Assembly (NCBI GenBank): GCA_008690995.1
Contig: VRMN01000015.1
Coordinates: 186,001-250,000 of the forward strand
Length of the DNA: 64,000 nt
Reading direction: 5' to 3'
Source: Porphyridium purpureum
Lineage: Eukaryota > Rhodophyta > Bangiophyceae > Porphyridiales > Porphyridiaceae
Below, in pieces: positions 30,494-42,045 of the stretch (positions within the stretch are counted from its first letter, which is position 1; each line of letters opens with the position of its first letter). The notes beneath the pieces are model-generated. The model was not told the DNA's origin and made no database searches. It was given only the letters and a program-made list of their open reading frames with translations. The translations under genes and the position numbers were made by a program.

Positions 30494-33474
30494 CTATCTT
30501 CCCACCAAAAACACTCTCCAAACGGTTGTTTCTCTGGGTGATACCGGCCTTTTTCTGCTGATGGGCGAGACCCACATTGCCGAAATAAGTTTCATTTTTT
30601 CGTCACATGACGGAAACATGGTTTCGCCCTCTTGGTACTCCTGCGTGCACTCCGGTGATATAACGTCATGATACTTGTCCATGATCTCTTTAGGCTCGAG
30701 CCGTTTGCGCATGTGGCCATGAAGCGCACTGCCGGGCGCGAATTTCACCGCGCAAGTTTGAGGCAGTACGTGTGATGCCTTTCTCCCTTTCAAATTAGAC
30801 TTGACAGGCTTCGCGTCTGAGATCCAGGAACTTTGGCACATGGGCGCGGGTACACGCGAATCTGTCCAACCATACTGAGCTGCAGCATTTTTTAACGGTG
30901 ACGCGCTGTGCAATGGTAGTCCCCGCGCAGCGAAAGATTCAGAAGATGGTGACCTCGCCGCGGGCCCGCCACTCCTTCCGTAGCCTGCAGGAACCGGCGC
31001 CGGGGAGCGAGGAGACACGGGCGACATGCGGATCGGCGTTGTAGACCTACTGATTCCCAACGCTGCGATGATCCCGTTCGAATGTGATGAAGCCGTGGCG
31101 TTGGTAAATGCAGGCATTTCTGCAGACAGCGGAGTTACACGTGCATTTGCACCTGCACCGGCCTCGTTCACGGTTTTGGGCCCTGCGGTAGCAAGGTTTG
31201 CAGACCTTGCACCACGAGCAAAGCCTGATGGACCTGCATCGAAGCCCGGCTCCGAGCTTGCAGCGAAAGGTCTTGTGCTTCCAGAACGTGAAGCCGCGGT
31301 CGGGGTACCAGTGCGCTGAGAATGTGGAGGCCCAGCAAAATGTATTCTGTCGACAGGCTGAGCACGAGATCGTACATCAGAAGGAGAAACTGGTGAGACA
31401 AAGACGGACCCTGGGACAACCCAAGCTCCTGAGCCATGCCCAGTGTCACCGTGGCGGCGGCGTCCTGAAATGCCGTCTGCAATCCCGGCCGATCCTGGCT
31501 GATATGCTGCAGCATAATCGCTGTCTTCTTCGTCTTCGTCGTCGTCGTCATCGTCGTCGTCAATGTCCGGAAATGATTTCCTCCAGGTGTCAATGAACTG
31601 GACAAATTTGTTCTCCAGCCCTTTCCAATCGCCTTGATCCCTTCGCCCACGAAAATCTCGCCAAATCTTTTTTATTAAATTATCAAAGGTGACTGCGCCC
31701 GGCGGAGCTGCACTGCCGAAATTCCCAGCCCGTGAATGAAGTTGAGCGCGAGGTGCGCAAAGTGCGCACTTTGAAATTTCAGTTTTCCTTTCATCGGATG
31801 GGGCTTTCCCTTATTCCTGTCGTCCGCAAAGTACAATTTCTTAAGCATGGTCGAGAGCAGACTGTAGTCCCCAAGCGCCGCGACGATTTTCGGCAAATTC
31901 AGCGGGCGGCGGCGATTCTGCACGGAGACCGTTTTTGTGGCGATCTTCACTTGAAGTGGATGCACAATCACCTGTGCGCACCAAATGTACGCCGGCCCGT
32001 ATCGCACAATCTTCTTGAGCTGCTCGATATCCTCATGAATTCGATCATCGTCAGAAAACGCTACATTCGCCCAATTTTCCAGATCCGAGTAAAAAATCTC
32101 AATGTCTGCATTCGATCTCCGCAGAGTCTTAACATCTTTCACACATTTCCATTTGGTGACCTTTGGTGGAGAATCGTCTGTCTCTCCGCTTGTACGCTCG
32201 GCCACGCCGCCCCCGTTGCTGCGCTTGGCTGCGCTGCTCCCGTTGCTGCGCTCAGCCATGCCGCTCCCGTTGCTGCGCTCGGCCACGCCACTCCCGTTGC
32301 TGCGCTCGGCCACGCCACTCCCGTTGCTGCGCTCTGGCGCTTCAACTCCTGCTCGGACGCGCAGATTCCCGTCGTAGGCATCACTATAAGTAAGTGGCTC
32401 TGATGTCGCCTCCCTGCGCATCACCTTTGGCACGCCTGAACTTTCGATACTTATGTCAAACTCAGAGCACGACCGCTTCTTCAGTGCCGCGTCTGGCTCA
32501 TCTGTCACGACAGTCTCAGTCGCCGGCTGCGACATGGAACTCGAGCCTTGCGCCTCTAGACTTTCAACACTGGGCTTGTCATTTCTACTGTGCACGTTTT
32601 CCTGACTTGTGCAAGGAGGCTGTACTGACGAGTCGTCCTGCGCTGGCAGCGTGGGACATACAACCTGCATTTGATGAACTGGCGACCCTGCCGATGTACT
32701 TGGTATGCTTGGTGCCGCCTGCACAGTCTGTGGACGCTGCGGTGAGGAAGTCAACTCGAACGGCAGCGGCGGCTGCTCACTGCGTCCGTCTCGCTCTGGC
32801 GTCACGGGTGCCGTACTGAGTGCTACCGCCGCCGGCTCCGACTGCAGGCTGAGCGCAACGTGCTCTCGCTTGACACGCTTTACTCTGGGCTCCAAGTCCT
32901 CTGACTCATCACGCCGAGCCGGCTGTTGTTCCTGCGGTTCCGTCGAAATGCTGGACACGTGCTGGGTGTGTTTGCGCTGCCGTTCAGTTACACGTGTGAG
33001 TACGCCGGCAAGCTCGAGAAATCCGGCGTCGTGTGCAATGTCTGACGCAGTCATGCCTGCTGCATTCCACATATTTACATTTGCCCCTCGCTCCAGAAGG
33101 GCATTTGCCACATCGATGCGACCCTTTGCGGCAGCAACCATGAGCGCGTTGCTGTGCCCAATGGCGCAGGCGTCTAGTTCAGCACCGGCGTCCACCAGGG
33201 CGACCGCAATATCTACAAAGCCTCTGGAGGCAGCATACATCAGCGCCGTCATTTGCGCCGCGCCACGCGCGTTCACGTCTGCACCCAGCCTCACCAAAAC
33301 ATCCACCACATCCGCAAACCCACGCGAGGCCGCAATCGTCAACGCCGAAGCGCGCACGCATCCATCCACCAACGCGTCCACGTCCACGCTTCCCGCACGC
33401 ACTAGTGCCTCGACGGCCGCTACATCTCGCGCTACCACCGCATCCCGCAGCTCTTTCCCAGCCTCTCCATACAT
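30494..33474 (-). CDS. Ankyrin-repeat protein with an acidic, disordered C-terminal half (two exons)
   Basis: Exon 1 reads from the ATG at 33474. Four to five ankyrin repeats occupy ~1-150 (LTIAASRGFADVVDVLVRLG, TALMYAASRGFVDIAVALVD, NALMVAAAKGRIDVANALL). A Ser/Pro-rich linker with five nine-residue repeats (SNGSGVAER) follows. Then comes an unrecognised folded block with FYSDLENWANVAF, IVRYGPAYIWCAQV and LPKIVAALGDYSLLS. This frame stops at 31675. A second open frame runs from ~31730 to 30494 and continues the protein: TFDNLIKKIWRDF, an acidic Asp run, and a long Ser/Pro/Ala tail. Removing a 62 nt GT-AG interval (31769-31708) joins the two frames. An ATG at 33573 exists, but the DNA to 33474 is GA-rich leader. 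Function unknown; a nuclear adaptor is a guess. Confidence 0.68.
31708..31769 (-). other. Predicted 62 nt intron of the ankyrin gene
   Basis: Begins GTGCGC and ends TGCAG on the minus strand. A CTCAAC branch-like site lies 31 nt into it. Splicing restores one frame across two long coding stretches. Its donor resembles the MSH5 donor (GTACGC). A frameshift in the assembly is the alternative. Confidence 0.5.
32198..32332 (-). repeat. 27 bp coding tandem repeat, five units
   Basis: Encodes consecutive SNGSGVAER-type nonapeptides in the ankyrin protein linker. The last two units (in plus order) are identical, so the tract is probably length-variable. Confidence 0.9.
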
Positions 33475-33637
33475 CCTTCTCCCCTCTCCTTCCTCCCTTC
33501 CAGTACTTCCCTCCTTCCCCCGCTTCTCGCTCCATCCCGTCAACTTTTTTCGGTCCCTTCTTCTCCTTTTCATATCAAAACTCGCTTGGTTACCAGAAAC
33601 TTCGATTTCGACCCACGTGTTCTGTGGAATAGTCGCG

Positions 33638-33654
33638 CTGTACGCAAAGTACAG
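33638..33654. promoter_or_regulatory. CTGTAC-N5-GTACAG palindrome of the ankyrin gene
   Basis: Perfect dyad of the recurrent half-site, here in divergent order, 164 bp upstream of the ankyrin-gene ATG. Confidence 0.5.
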
Positions 33655-34079
33655 TGGACTTGGACTCCTTGTTAGACGGGCAAGGCGACGGCTGGAGAGC
33701 TGGAGAGAGGCCCCGGAGATGTGTGGCTACTTCCACCGCTTGCGGCGCGCCTTTGGTACGCAGGTCGACCGTCTACCGTCGTCGACGCCATGTCGGCGTT
33801 TCCGCGATAGCATATTTACCCGTCGGCTCCCGCCGAACAAAAAGCGTTGCGCCATGTTTCCGGAGGCCAAAGTAAGTTGGTCTTCGAAGGTTAAAGGCAT
33901 AGATTCGATTGAGCTTATGCTATGATTTTCATCTCGCCACCCACGGTGCACCTACGAAAGAAGGAAGTGATCTGCTGCTCATACCGCATGGGCCTTTTCC
34001 AATCTGCTTCGGTATCTGGAGAAATATGGAGAACTTTGGCGATGTTGCCGATCCTAAAAAGGTGGGTCGATAAATGAAG

Positions 34080-34290
34080 CGGACTTCGCATAAGATTCTT
34101 CAATGCGCGCACCAATGCGCAAGGAACTTGGGCACAGTAGCTGGCTCGGAGCACCTCCCGATGACTCAACTCTGCAGCCACGGCCTTCGACAAACACGAA
34201 TGTATCCACATTTATCTTGGCACGATTATTTTCTCCTTCTGCGTTTTTGGACAATGGTCCTCAGACCTGACGCGCTGTTTTCACTTTGAA
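34080..34290 (-). repeat. Dispersed LTR-like repeat R2, copy 2
   Basis: The reverse complement is colinear with 11573-12060 but lacks its ~270 bp middle segment. Probably a solitary terminal repeat of the same family. Confidence 0.5.
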
Positions 34291-34919
34291 CATGCTATTG
34301 GGCTGGTGGTCGTCAACAATAGTGCCAGAAGACCGTATCTCGACTTTTTCAGTTCATTTGAGGAAACACCAAAGGCGCTCTGCGCATACTCCGTGACATT
34401 GCTGACCAGTGTTTTGAGTGATGCATGGATGCATTTAGAAGAACGTGGTTCCGACAGGTGAAATATGCACTCGCAGTGTACCAGTGAAACGGAGGTGCAG
34501 ACGGCTGTTGACAGTCGTCTGCTGTGTGTTCACTGGCGTTCGACGCCAAGCGCTGGAACGCTGGCCACGAGCGGCCGCTAGCCGCTCGGTGCACTCCCGG
34601 AGTCGCGGAGGGTGACATACAAATGAAAAATAGCAAAAGCCGTCGCCTCACCAGTAAAAAAACTTTAAGCGCCAACTGAGAGGAGTGAGCCTTCTTTCTT
34701 TCGTCCCCGAGGGTACTGAGAGATTTTGTTTGGTAGATCAAAAATGTTCGTACACCACCCCAGCGAAGCACATTTCCTCACATGAAAACACAATTCACGA
34801 AAGCAGTCTGTCGGCTGCGCGGGGCGGGAAGTTGAGCATGAGGATCGGAGCACGAAGGATACCGCGCGCAGGGAGTGAGGGCGCCACGATGACCTGGCAC
34901 GGAAGAGGATCTGCCTCCG

Positions 34920-37200
34920 TTGAGTTTTGTATCGAAGAGAGCAACAATTGTAGACGATATGCTCGCGTGGTTTGACGCACTCAAGTTGCACGTCCTCCAC
35001 GAGCTCGGAACGCTGTCGATGCTCTTCGACTTGAGTGAATGCGGGCTGACGGTTGAGGACACAGCGGGAGCAGCCTTCGCAGACCTGCGTGTGGACGTGA
35101 GCCCAATAGATGGGGTCAGAGCGGCTATGGTCTCGTTCATGGAGCGAGAGAAAGCCAAGATCGCTTTGCAGGCGGTATACTGCAAGATCGAAGAGCTCGC
35201 AGAAAAGCACCTGCGGATCTTCGGACTCGTGATGGGGCAGCTTCGTGCAGAATCAAAGGCGGCGTTGCGAGCCACGCCTGGGTTCGCTGAACTTGACAAA
35301 GACAGGAAGGACACCAAGAAGCACCTTCTGCTAGCCGTGGAGATGCACCTGACGCGTGGATCGAGAAACAAGCTGGTGAACTAGCAGTATGCCCGTAATC
35401 AGTAAGAAGAGCTTCGAATCCAGCCACGCGAATCAGTTATCAAGTTCCGAGCTCGCTTCGATGCGGCGGTAACGACGATGAAGGTTGACCGAGAAACAAC
35501 CGGAGACAACGCAAGGATTACGGCGGACTTTGTGCGCAGGATGGAAATGAGCGGTAAGTACCGTGAGACCGTCGTGAGCTTGCACAACAGCAAGGCCACG
35601 ATAGATACTCTCGATCAGGTGGTGCAACAGGTCACCTGGCTCCGCTTGACTGTCGTAAAGCGTAAAGTTGGCTTGACGTACAATGCTGCTGGTGCCTGAG
35701 ACAAAGCGACGGATGGTCACGGAAGACTCACCGACGAGGATGAGTCCGACATAAACGGTGAAGAAGAACCTCGTGCGCAGAGGAAGGCGCGAAAGTGCTG
35801 GGAGTGCGGAAAGACTGGCCACGTGCGCTGAAACTGGGCAAAGAAGCGGGACAAGCTCATAGACGAGCTGAGGAAGCAGGTCGAGATGCTCAAGAAGAAG
35901 AATGCTGCACGCGAGCGCTCTGGTTTGACCAAAAAAGCGGTGGCCACCGACGAGAGCGATGCGAGCTCGGTGGAAATGTCGAATGAAGACAGTGAGTGAG
36001 GGCGCGGCGCGCCGAGGAATCGTACTCGGTGCGCGCACTCAATAGTGACGGACACGACATTCGCGGAAGGAGAGATTGGCTTGGACACATGTTCAAATGA
36101 GCACGTGTTCCGGGACCTTTGACAAGTTGAAAACGTGAGGCGCGCTGATCACACGTTGCTGCTGAGCGGTATCAATGAAGGGGTCGAGGTCAGGATCTCA
36201 AAGATTGGGGACACACAATATGGAGAAGTGTATGTGTTGAGGAAAGTGAGTGGAAATGTCTTATCGCTGGGAAAGTTGCGCGCGCAGGGACATCCAGTGG
36301 CTTACACTAAGCACCTCAACGAGTTCAGGTTGCAGTTAGATAAAGAGACTGTTTTGTTTATCATGCGCCCCGACTTTGTGTAGACATCCAAGGCCAGACA
36401 TACAGACCAGGACACGCGACACTCCACTACTCTTGTCACTGGGACTGTTGCCGGAAGAGAATCTAAGTTCACACCGCGGGAAGTGGCCAGTGCCACGGCG
36501 GCCAGGGACTTGGCAAAGAGGTCGGCATACCCGTCAGCAAAGAACCTAAAGCACGCCATACGGACAGGCGCAGTCGTGCGTGCGCAAGTTAGCGTACGTG
36601 ATGTCGACATGGCCAAAGTCATCTGGGGCCCGATGGAGGAAGCCGTCAAGAGCAAGACCATGGAAAACACGTCGAACAACATCCCGGAGACACGCAGGAG
36701 TATGTTCAGCAAGTATGCGACGCTGCACCATGGCCTGATGTTTGTGAATGGTCAAGAGTTTCTTGTCTCCGTGTGCAAGCCCTTTCGGTACATTATAAAC
36801 AGGTGTCTAGTGGACAAGACAAGCGTAGAGCTGAAGAGAGCTATTGCACTGCAAGTATCAGAGCTTCGAGGGCATGGAATTTGAGTCGCATACATGCACT
36901 CAGACCCGGAGAGTAGGATCAAGGTACTGGAAACTTGGATAAAGGCCAGCAGCGTGATTCCGGACTTGGTGGTTGCGGGCGAGTCCGTGCATTCTCTTGA
37001 GTCAGTCATCTGGCTCATCAAGGAGCGTATGATAGCAAAGCGAAGTGGGTTGCCTCACCCCTTCGCTGCACTCTTATGCTCCCTTTTTGCCCAAATACTG
37101 CGTGCAAAGAATCAATGGAACACAAAGCACGGCTTTATGTGCAAAAAGCGAAACCTTGAGCTCGCCGTACGAGCAAGTGATAGATCGTAGCCTCGGAGCC
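34920..37200 (+). mobile_element. Ty1/copia gag-protease-integrase fossil
   Basis: Old, broken plus-strand element. Gag-like helical sequence lies at 34920-35690 and a CCHC-type knuckle remnant near 35790 (CWECGKTGH). A protease-like region is near 36060-36120, and pre-integrase and integrase remnants lie at 36480-37190 (a PEIER/IKER-like signature appears as IKERM). About ten or more breaks are likely. Polymerase remnants may extend toward 39.7 kb, but I cannot recognise them. Confidence 0.6.
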
Positions 37201-40200
37201 AAGGAGCTTGGTCTACCATTAGGAGGCAATTTTCCAGCTCACTAGAAATTTGGACGAAAACTAGCGCCGCGTGGCATGAATTGCAGAGACTTTCATCCAG
37301 TGCTGAATCTCAAAGGCGCATGGCCATTCTGCCATCTGGACACACTGCAAGCAAGGAAGCGACAGGGTGTGAGACAATAATCTTTCCCAGCAGAGTTGTT
37401 CGGGCGTATGATGAATGAAGGTCGACGTCTTTTCACGGGAAGCACATAGGGATTTGCTACTGTTTTGTGCACGATAGTCAGACGCCGAGAAGCTACGATC
37501 GTGTTTTGCCTATCAGACGAACTAGCGACAGATTTGTTCAAAATACTCATGTAACATTTGATGTCTAGAAGGCTGCGAGACAGTGTTGGTGCATAAATCG
37601 GATGCAGAGCAAGAACCGGGAGCGATGTGGATGCAAAAGAAGCGCCGGCGACAAACCAAAGAGTGCGTGGAGAAGTGCGATGAAAAACTGTACAACTTCA
37701 TTCTTCTGACCAGGCAGAGATGCAGACTACTTTGCACACTTACCTTTCTGCTTTCTCTGACGCTCGTCGCAGTGCGCGAAAAGGTTGCTGTGAGCGGGCA
37801 CGTGTCGCCCATATATACTTTGGAGCCGCGACAGTCTTGGTAGAAAAGAAAAATGGTAAGAGCCGTCGTTTGATAAGTAGACATGGTCTTTGACACGGTT
37901 GGAAGCACTGAAACCTGTGAAAATTATCCGGGAAGAATAAAGTGTTTGTCTGCCCATGTTGTTCAGGCTCTCATGGGTCCGGCGACGGGCAAATAAATAC
38001 AATATTCGTTGAAGAATTTAGTGGCGCGGATACCTATCGCTGAACAACGTTCTAAGAAGGCAAGATTAGCTCGTACAGGCGGGAGCGCCCAATCTGCTGA
38101 GCTTTCTGACTCTTTCATGGTAGAGGTGTCACGTTCAGTGCTTGAAAACATCGACTCCACTCACTTTAGAAGATGCCTTCAGTAACAACATGTTGTACTT
38201 CCTCGCCTGCTTGTCGAAAAAGATTCCATGGTTTCAACGTACCACTGACCAAATGTGCTTGAGAGCAACTTTAACTTGGTCCTTCCTCTTCCCGTACACA
38301 AGAGGAAAACGAGACAAAGCCCGCGAACGTAGCGGTGGCGTGGGTGGGCTCGGCGCCGACACGCACTGTGGTTACTGAGAACTTGCGTCCGCGCTCCATT
38401 CTCGGAACTGGTATGATGCTTAACGCTGTCCGTACCCGCATAAGAATCCCGTCGATATGTTGAGTTTTGATTAAACGCGATTGAGGAGTTGTGAGTGCGT
38501 TCAGTGAAGGAACAGACGCGTGTCGCAAGCAGTATTCAAGTACATTGATGCGAAATGCTGAAACCCATTCGAGTGAAAGTACTTGGACTGTGCGGGAGGG
38601 CGCTAGCTTTACGCACTGAATCTCATTAGAACACCACTCGAGCTGGACTCAGCTGGAGTAGATCTCGAATAACCCGCTCTTATTCTTGCACGATGCCTCT
38701 GCAGCGCGCACAACATGAGGCAAGGAAGAAGTCGCTAATCTGCTCCACGCACTTCTTCGCCAAGACGCTGTGAAGATGGAGCTAAGCGAAAGCCGACCCT
38801 CGAATAGAATATCATTGGAAATCATACTCCTCACCATGCATGATCCCAGAGAACGCGTGCCAACTGGCGCTTAGGTGGGCGTGATTTTCGTGGAAATATT
38901 GAGCACGGGACACTTTGGAGACCTTGTGGCATACTGTAAAAATAGTGGCCTGCCCGCGCTAGCCGTCAAACAGGCATCCCAACTCATGGCAGATGTTCAG
39001 TTCAAACGGGCCACGAGGCCAGCAAACACACCATGCCGGACCGCAGTCGTCAGCTTGAAGAAAGAAGAGTCTCGTGTTGGACAATTGCATGATTATCGCA
39101 GTGGATATCGCCACTGGATTTGCCAGGATGACAGAATGGTATTCATTTCCGAGTTTCAACGCAACGCGCGGAATCGCTGCAGGTCTGCATCACTCCAAAC
39201 CAATGCAATGGTACGTTTAACGCAGCGTACACACTACCAATGACCTCACACGGCAAAGTCGACGAGCACGTCTCCGCTGGAGGGTTTGACAAGCGAGCCC
39301 AGCCGACTCGGAAGTGCAGATAAGGTCGGGCGCTCAAAAACATTTTATTCTTTGGCGATGACGATAGAGGTATCGATGCGATCATGAATGAGTGCATATA
39401 GCACAGCAAAAGTCGGCTTCGCATATTTTGCCGAACGAGCCAGCTTCTCAAAGCCACAGTCTCAACAAAGGCTATACGCTTGGCAACGAAAGACATTCCT
39501 TCTTTAGGACGCTGGCATCTAATGCAACGAAGCATAAGCATCATCGACAACGGCTTGAAGGCTCCGATAAGAAGCTTCCTAAATCGTCGAGGCAGATTCA
39601 TCACATAGTCAGCTCCTAGTTCTGTGGCCCGCTTGCTACGCATGCAACCCACAGCACAACTTAACGCTTTCCATAATTTTGATTGCTGATTGGAGGCATT
39701 CAGGTGAAGTACAATGGTCTACTTGGAAAGGTCACGGTATCCTCGATAAGATGCAGGTTTATTTGCCACCGACGATTTGGCTTCCGATATTGCAAAGCTT
39801 CCTGCGAGCGGGTTATCTTTACTACCTCGGAGTGAGAGTTTGAAGGACTGGGGACGTAACATGCAAGTCATTTCGTTCCACCATTTGCAAGCGTCTATCA
39901 CTCCTCTCTGTTTTGTAAAGCGGCGTTTTTGACCGACAAATAAGTACATACTTCCAGCATGCTTTGGAGAATGTCCAGAATCCACACTCAAGCTGGATGC
40001 GCGAAGACTCGCGCGACGAGACAAGCGAGCTAATCACACCCACCGTCATCCAGCGTGTCACGCATGCCACGCAGCGGAGCATCCTCATCGCCTTCGATGC
40101 CGTCCAAGCTGAAACATTCGGCGTATCCACGAGAACCAACTGGTTAGGGTTTCTAGCTCAGCCGAAACATTGAGTCGTGGAAGGGAAGAGGAGAAGACTT

Positions 40201-40235
40201 TAGACAGTGACGCGCACAAGTGGTGGGCGATTCGC
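37201..40235. other. Decayed repeat DNA and promoter of the Sec12 gene
   Basis: No clear protein domain is seen in 37.2-40.1 kb; it is presumably the remainder of the copia fossil. At 40143-40151 a TTAGGGTTT telo-box-like motif precedes a purine-rich leader (about 40176-40197) and the Sec12 ATG. Confidence 0.4.
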
Positions 40236-41924
40236 ATGGCAGCGAGAGAGTTCGATGCGCGCGCGGTCGCGCGCAAGGTGGTGGCATACCCTGTGTATGT
40301 GAGCGTATGGGTGCGCGAGCTTGCGCTGCTCGTGGTGTGTGGCGGTGGCGGCGAGCTCAAGACGGGGATTCCGAATTGCGTTGACGTATTTGCGCTCGAG
40401 CGAGTTACGGTCAATGGTGATGCTCGGTCTTCCGAGACCATTTCCACGGCCGATGCGGCGGCACGGCGCGCCACGAAAGAAAATCGTGCGCATGATCTTG
40501 CGAAGACAGCACCGGCAAGCGAGCGGGACGAAGCAAGTAGCATGAGGAGCGATGTACTTCAGGACGCACCTGCTGTCGCTGTCGATTCTCAAAAGCGTAC
40601 TGGTAGAGCGACCGCGGTGGATGCCTTTGAGATGTTTCTCAAGTGCCGCGTCGAGCTGGACGACATGCCAGTCACTATGCATTACTTGAATCACAGCCGC
40701 GACGCTCCAAATTCCGTCACGCTGGTCGTGGCCGGGCGCGAGTTCTGCGTAGTTTACTCGCTCGATCGTGGTGGCGTTCTCACTAAGGCAAGTGCGCCGT
40801 GGTCATCTGCGGATGATTTCGGAGCACGGCTACGCGAAGAAAAATGTGCATGTGTGCGTCTCGTCGCGTTGGCGCAGACTCCGGCGAGGACAAGTAAGAA
40901 AGACGATGTCTCAACTTCGGGTTCGCTTGTGTCATCCATTTCGGAAACAGCTGTCGTGGGCGTGGCCACGCGTTCAAGAGTGAAGGAGATGAAACTGGCC
41001 GAGGCTGCCCGTACACCAACAGAATCGGAACCAGACTCTCACGCTCAAGCCGAGACAGAGGGCCAAGTGCTCCTGGCCACGCGTTCAGGCATGATTCATC
41101 TCATCAACGGCCTGTCCGGAAAGGCAGAACGCTCGCTAGCTGTTGTTGACTCGGGCAAGCCGGTGATTCAAATGGACATGAGTATGGACAAACATCGATT
41201 TGTTTGCTGCATCGTTCAAGGCATTCGAGGCGCAGCATCTTTTACGTGCATCGTGATGGACTTGGACCGTCCCGACTACAAGCTGGAAATCTTGCCAGCT
41301 GCGCGCGCAGCGTCAGGCTCGAACGTGAAGGCAAACATGGCCGTGCGCTGTTGCCGTTTTCATCCGGTCCGAGCTGACGTACTAATCCTTGGAGAAGCGT
41401 CGCCGAAAATGGGCAGCTATTTGTCTGTGTGGCGGTATGCGCGCGACACGGGATCATTTGAACTATTGTGCTACCAAAAGGTGCTATCAAATCCGGTCAC
41501 CGCCGTGGAGCTAAACGGGAATGGCAGCCTCATCTTCGTGGGTAGCGCCGAAGGAACAGTGGCAGTGCTTTCACTGCACTTCTCTTCGCTGGAAACAGGA
41601 GAAAAAGTCGCACCTATTAGTCAGAAATCGATGAACAGGAAGATCCCTGCAAAATTGCGAGCGGAGCTCGTGCCGGCGTGGTCGACAGAACAGCCCCCGT
41701 CCTTATTTGCCGGAAGGAAACGGCGCACTACACTCCACCAGCTACCTGTATCGACGGGATGCTTTGTGCTCGACGATACACACCTCTTGACCGGATCACC
41801 TGACTCAGTGCTCATGTTGCTAGACCTGGGTATGCGCGTCGCCCAAGACTTCGATGTGCAAACGATAGTGCTGATTTCAGTGTTTCTGCTGGTTCTTGCG
41901 ATCTTGTTAGGGCTGCTGCACTAA
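40236..41924 (+). CDS. SEC12: Sec12/PREB-like ER guanine-nucleotide exchange factor for SAR1
   Basis: A 562-residue WD40-type protein with a single C-terminal membrane span (~540-560, VLISVFLLVLAILLGLL). The N-terminus shows the family signature: YPVYVSVWV at 18-26, then CGGGGELKTGIPN at 35-47, the K-loop region that binds K+ and activates SAR1 in yeast Sec12. Blade motifs follow, e.g. AVRCCRFHPVRADVLILGE, VTAVELNGNGSLIFVGSAEGTVAVL and TGCFVLDDTHLLTGSPDSVLMLLDLG. Sec12 sits in the ER membrane, loads GTP on SAR1 and starts COPII coat assembly. A ~100-residue low-complexity insert follows the first blade (~60-110). The ATG at 40236 is the first in frame after a purine-rich leader; an upstream TTG is ignored. 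Convergent with pirin, 121 bp apart. Confidence 0.87.
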   Translation: MAAREFDARAVARKVVAYPVYVSVWVRELALLVVCGGGGELKTGIPNCVDVFALERVTVNGDARSSETISTADAAARRATKENRAHDLAKTAPASERDEASSMRSDVLQDAPAVAVDSQKRTGRATAVDAFEMFLKCRVELDDMPVTMHYLNHSRDAPNSVTLVVAGREFCVVYSLDRGGVLTKASAPWSSADDFGARLREEKCACVRLVALAQTPARTSKKDDVSTSGSLVSSISETAVVGVATRSRVKEMKLAEAARTPTESEPDSHAQAETEGQVLLATRSGMIHLINGLSGKAERSLAVVDSGKPVIQMDMSMDKHRFVCCIVQGIRGAASFTCIVMDLDRPDYKLEILPAARAASGSNVKANMAVRCCRFHPVRADVLILGEASPKMGSYLSVWRYARDTGSFELLCYQKVLSNPVTAVELNGNGSLIFVGSAEGTVAVLSLHFSSLETGEKVAPISQKSMNRKIPAKLRAELVPAWSTEQPPSLFAGRKRRTTLHQLPVSTGCFVLDDTHLLTGSPDSVLMLLDLGMRVAQDFDVQTIVLISVFLLVLAILLGLLH

Positions 41925-42045
41925 GATGCAGCCAAAGTAGGGCATGACGGCCGTTCGCGAAGAGGTGAAGAGAGGTAGGAAGAAAGAGGTGAGCCCCATA
42001 CCCGGAAAGCGCTATTTATTTTAATCTGTATTCCTTCTGCTTAGT

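Noticed and set aside
29611-30541. Several open frames with Cys/Val/Arg or His/Thr repeats
   Set aside because: Produced by the minisatellite, which lacks stops in all frames; not genes.
30494-31171. Independent 225-residue gene starting at 31171
   Set aside because: The nominal start is GTG and the frame is open far upstream; it is better read as exon 2 of the ankyrin gene.
32705-33925. 406-codon plus-strand frame
   Set aside because: Antisense of the ankyrin repeats, Ser/Thr/Ala-rich by composition only.
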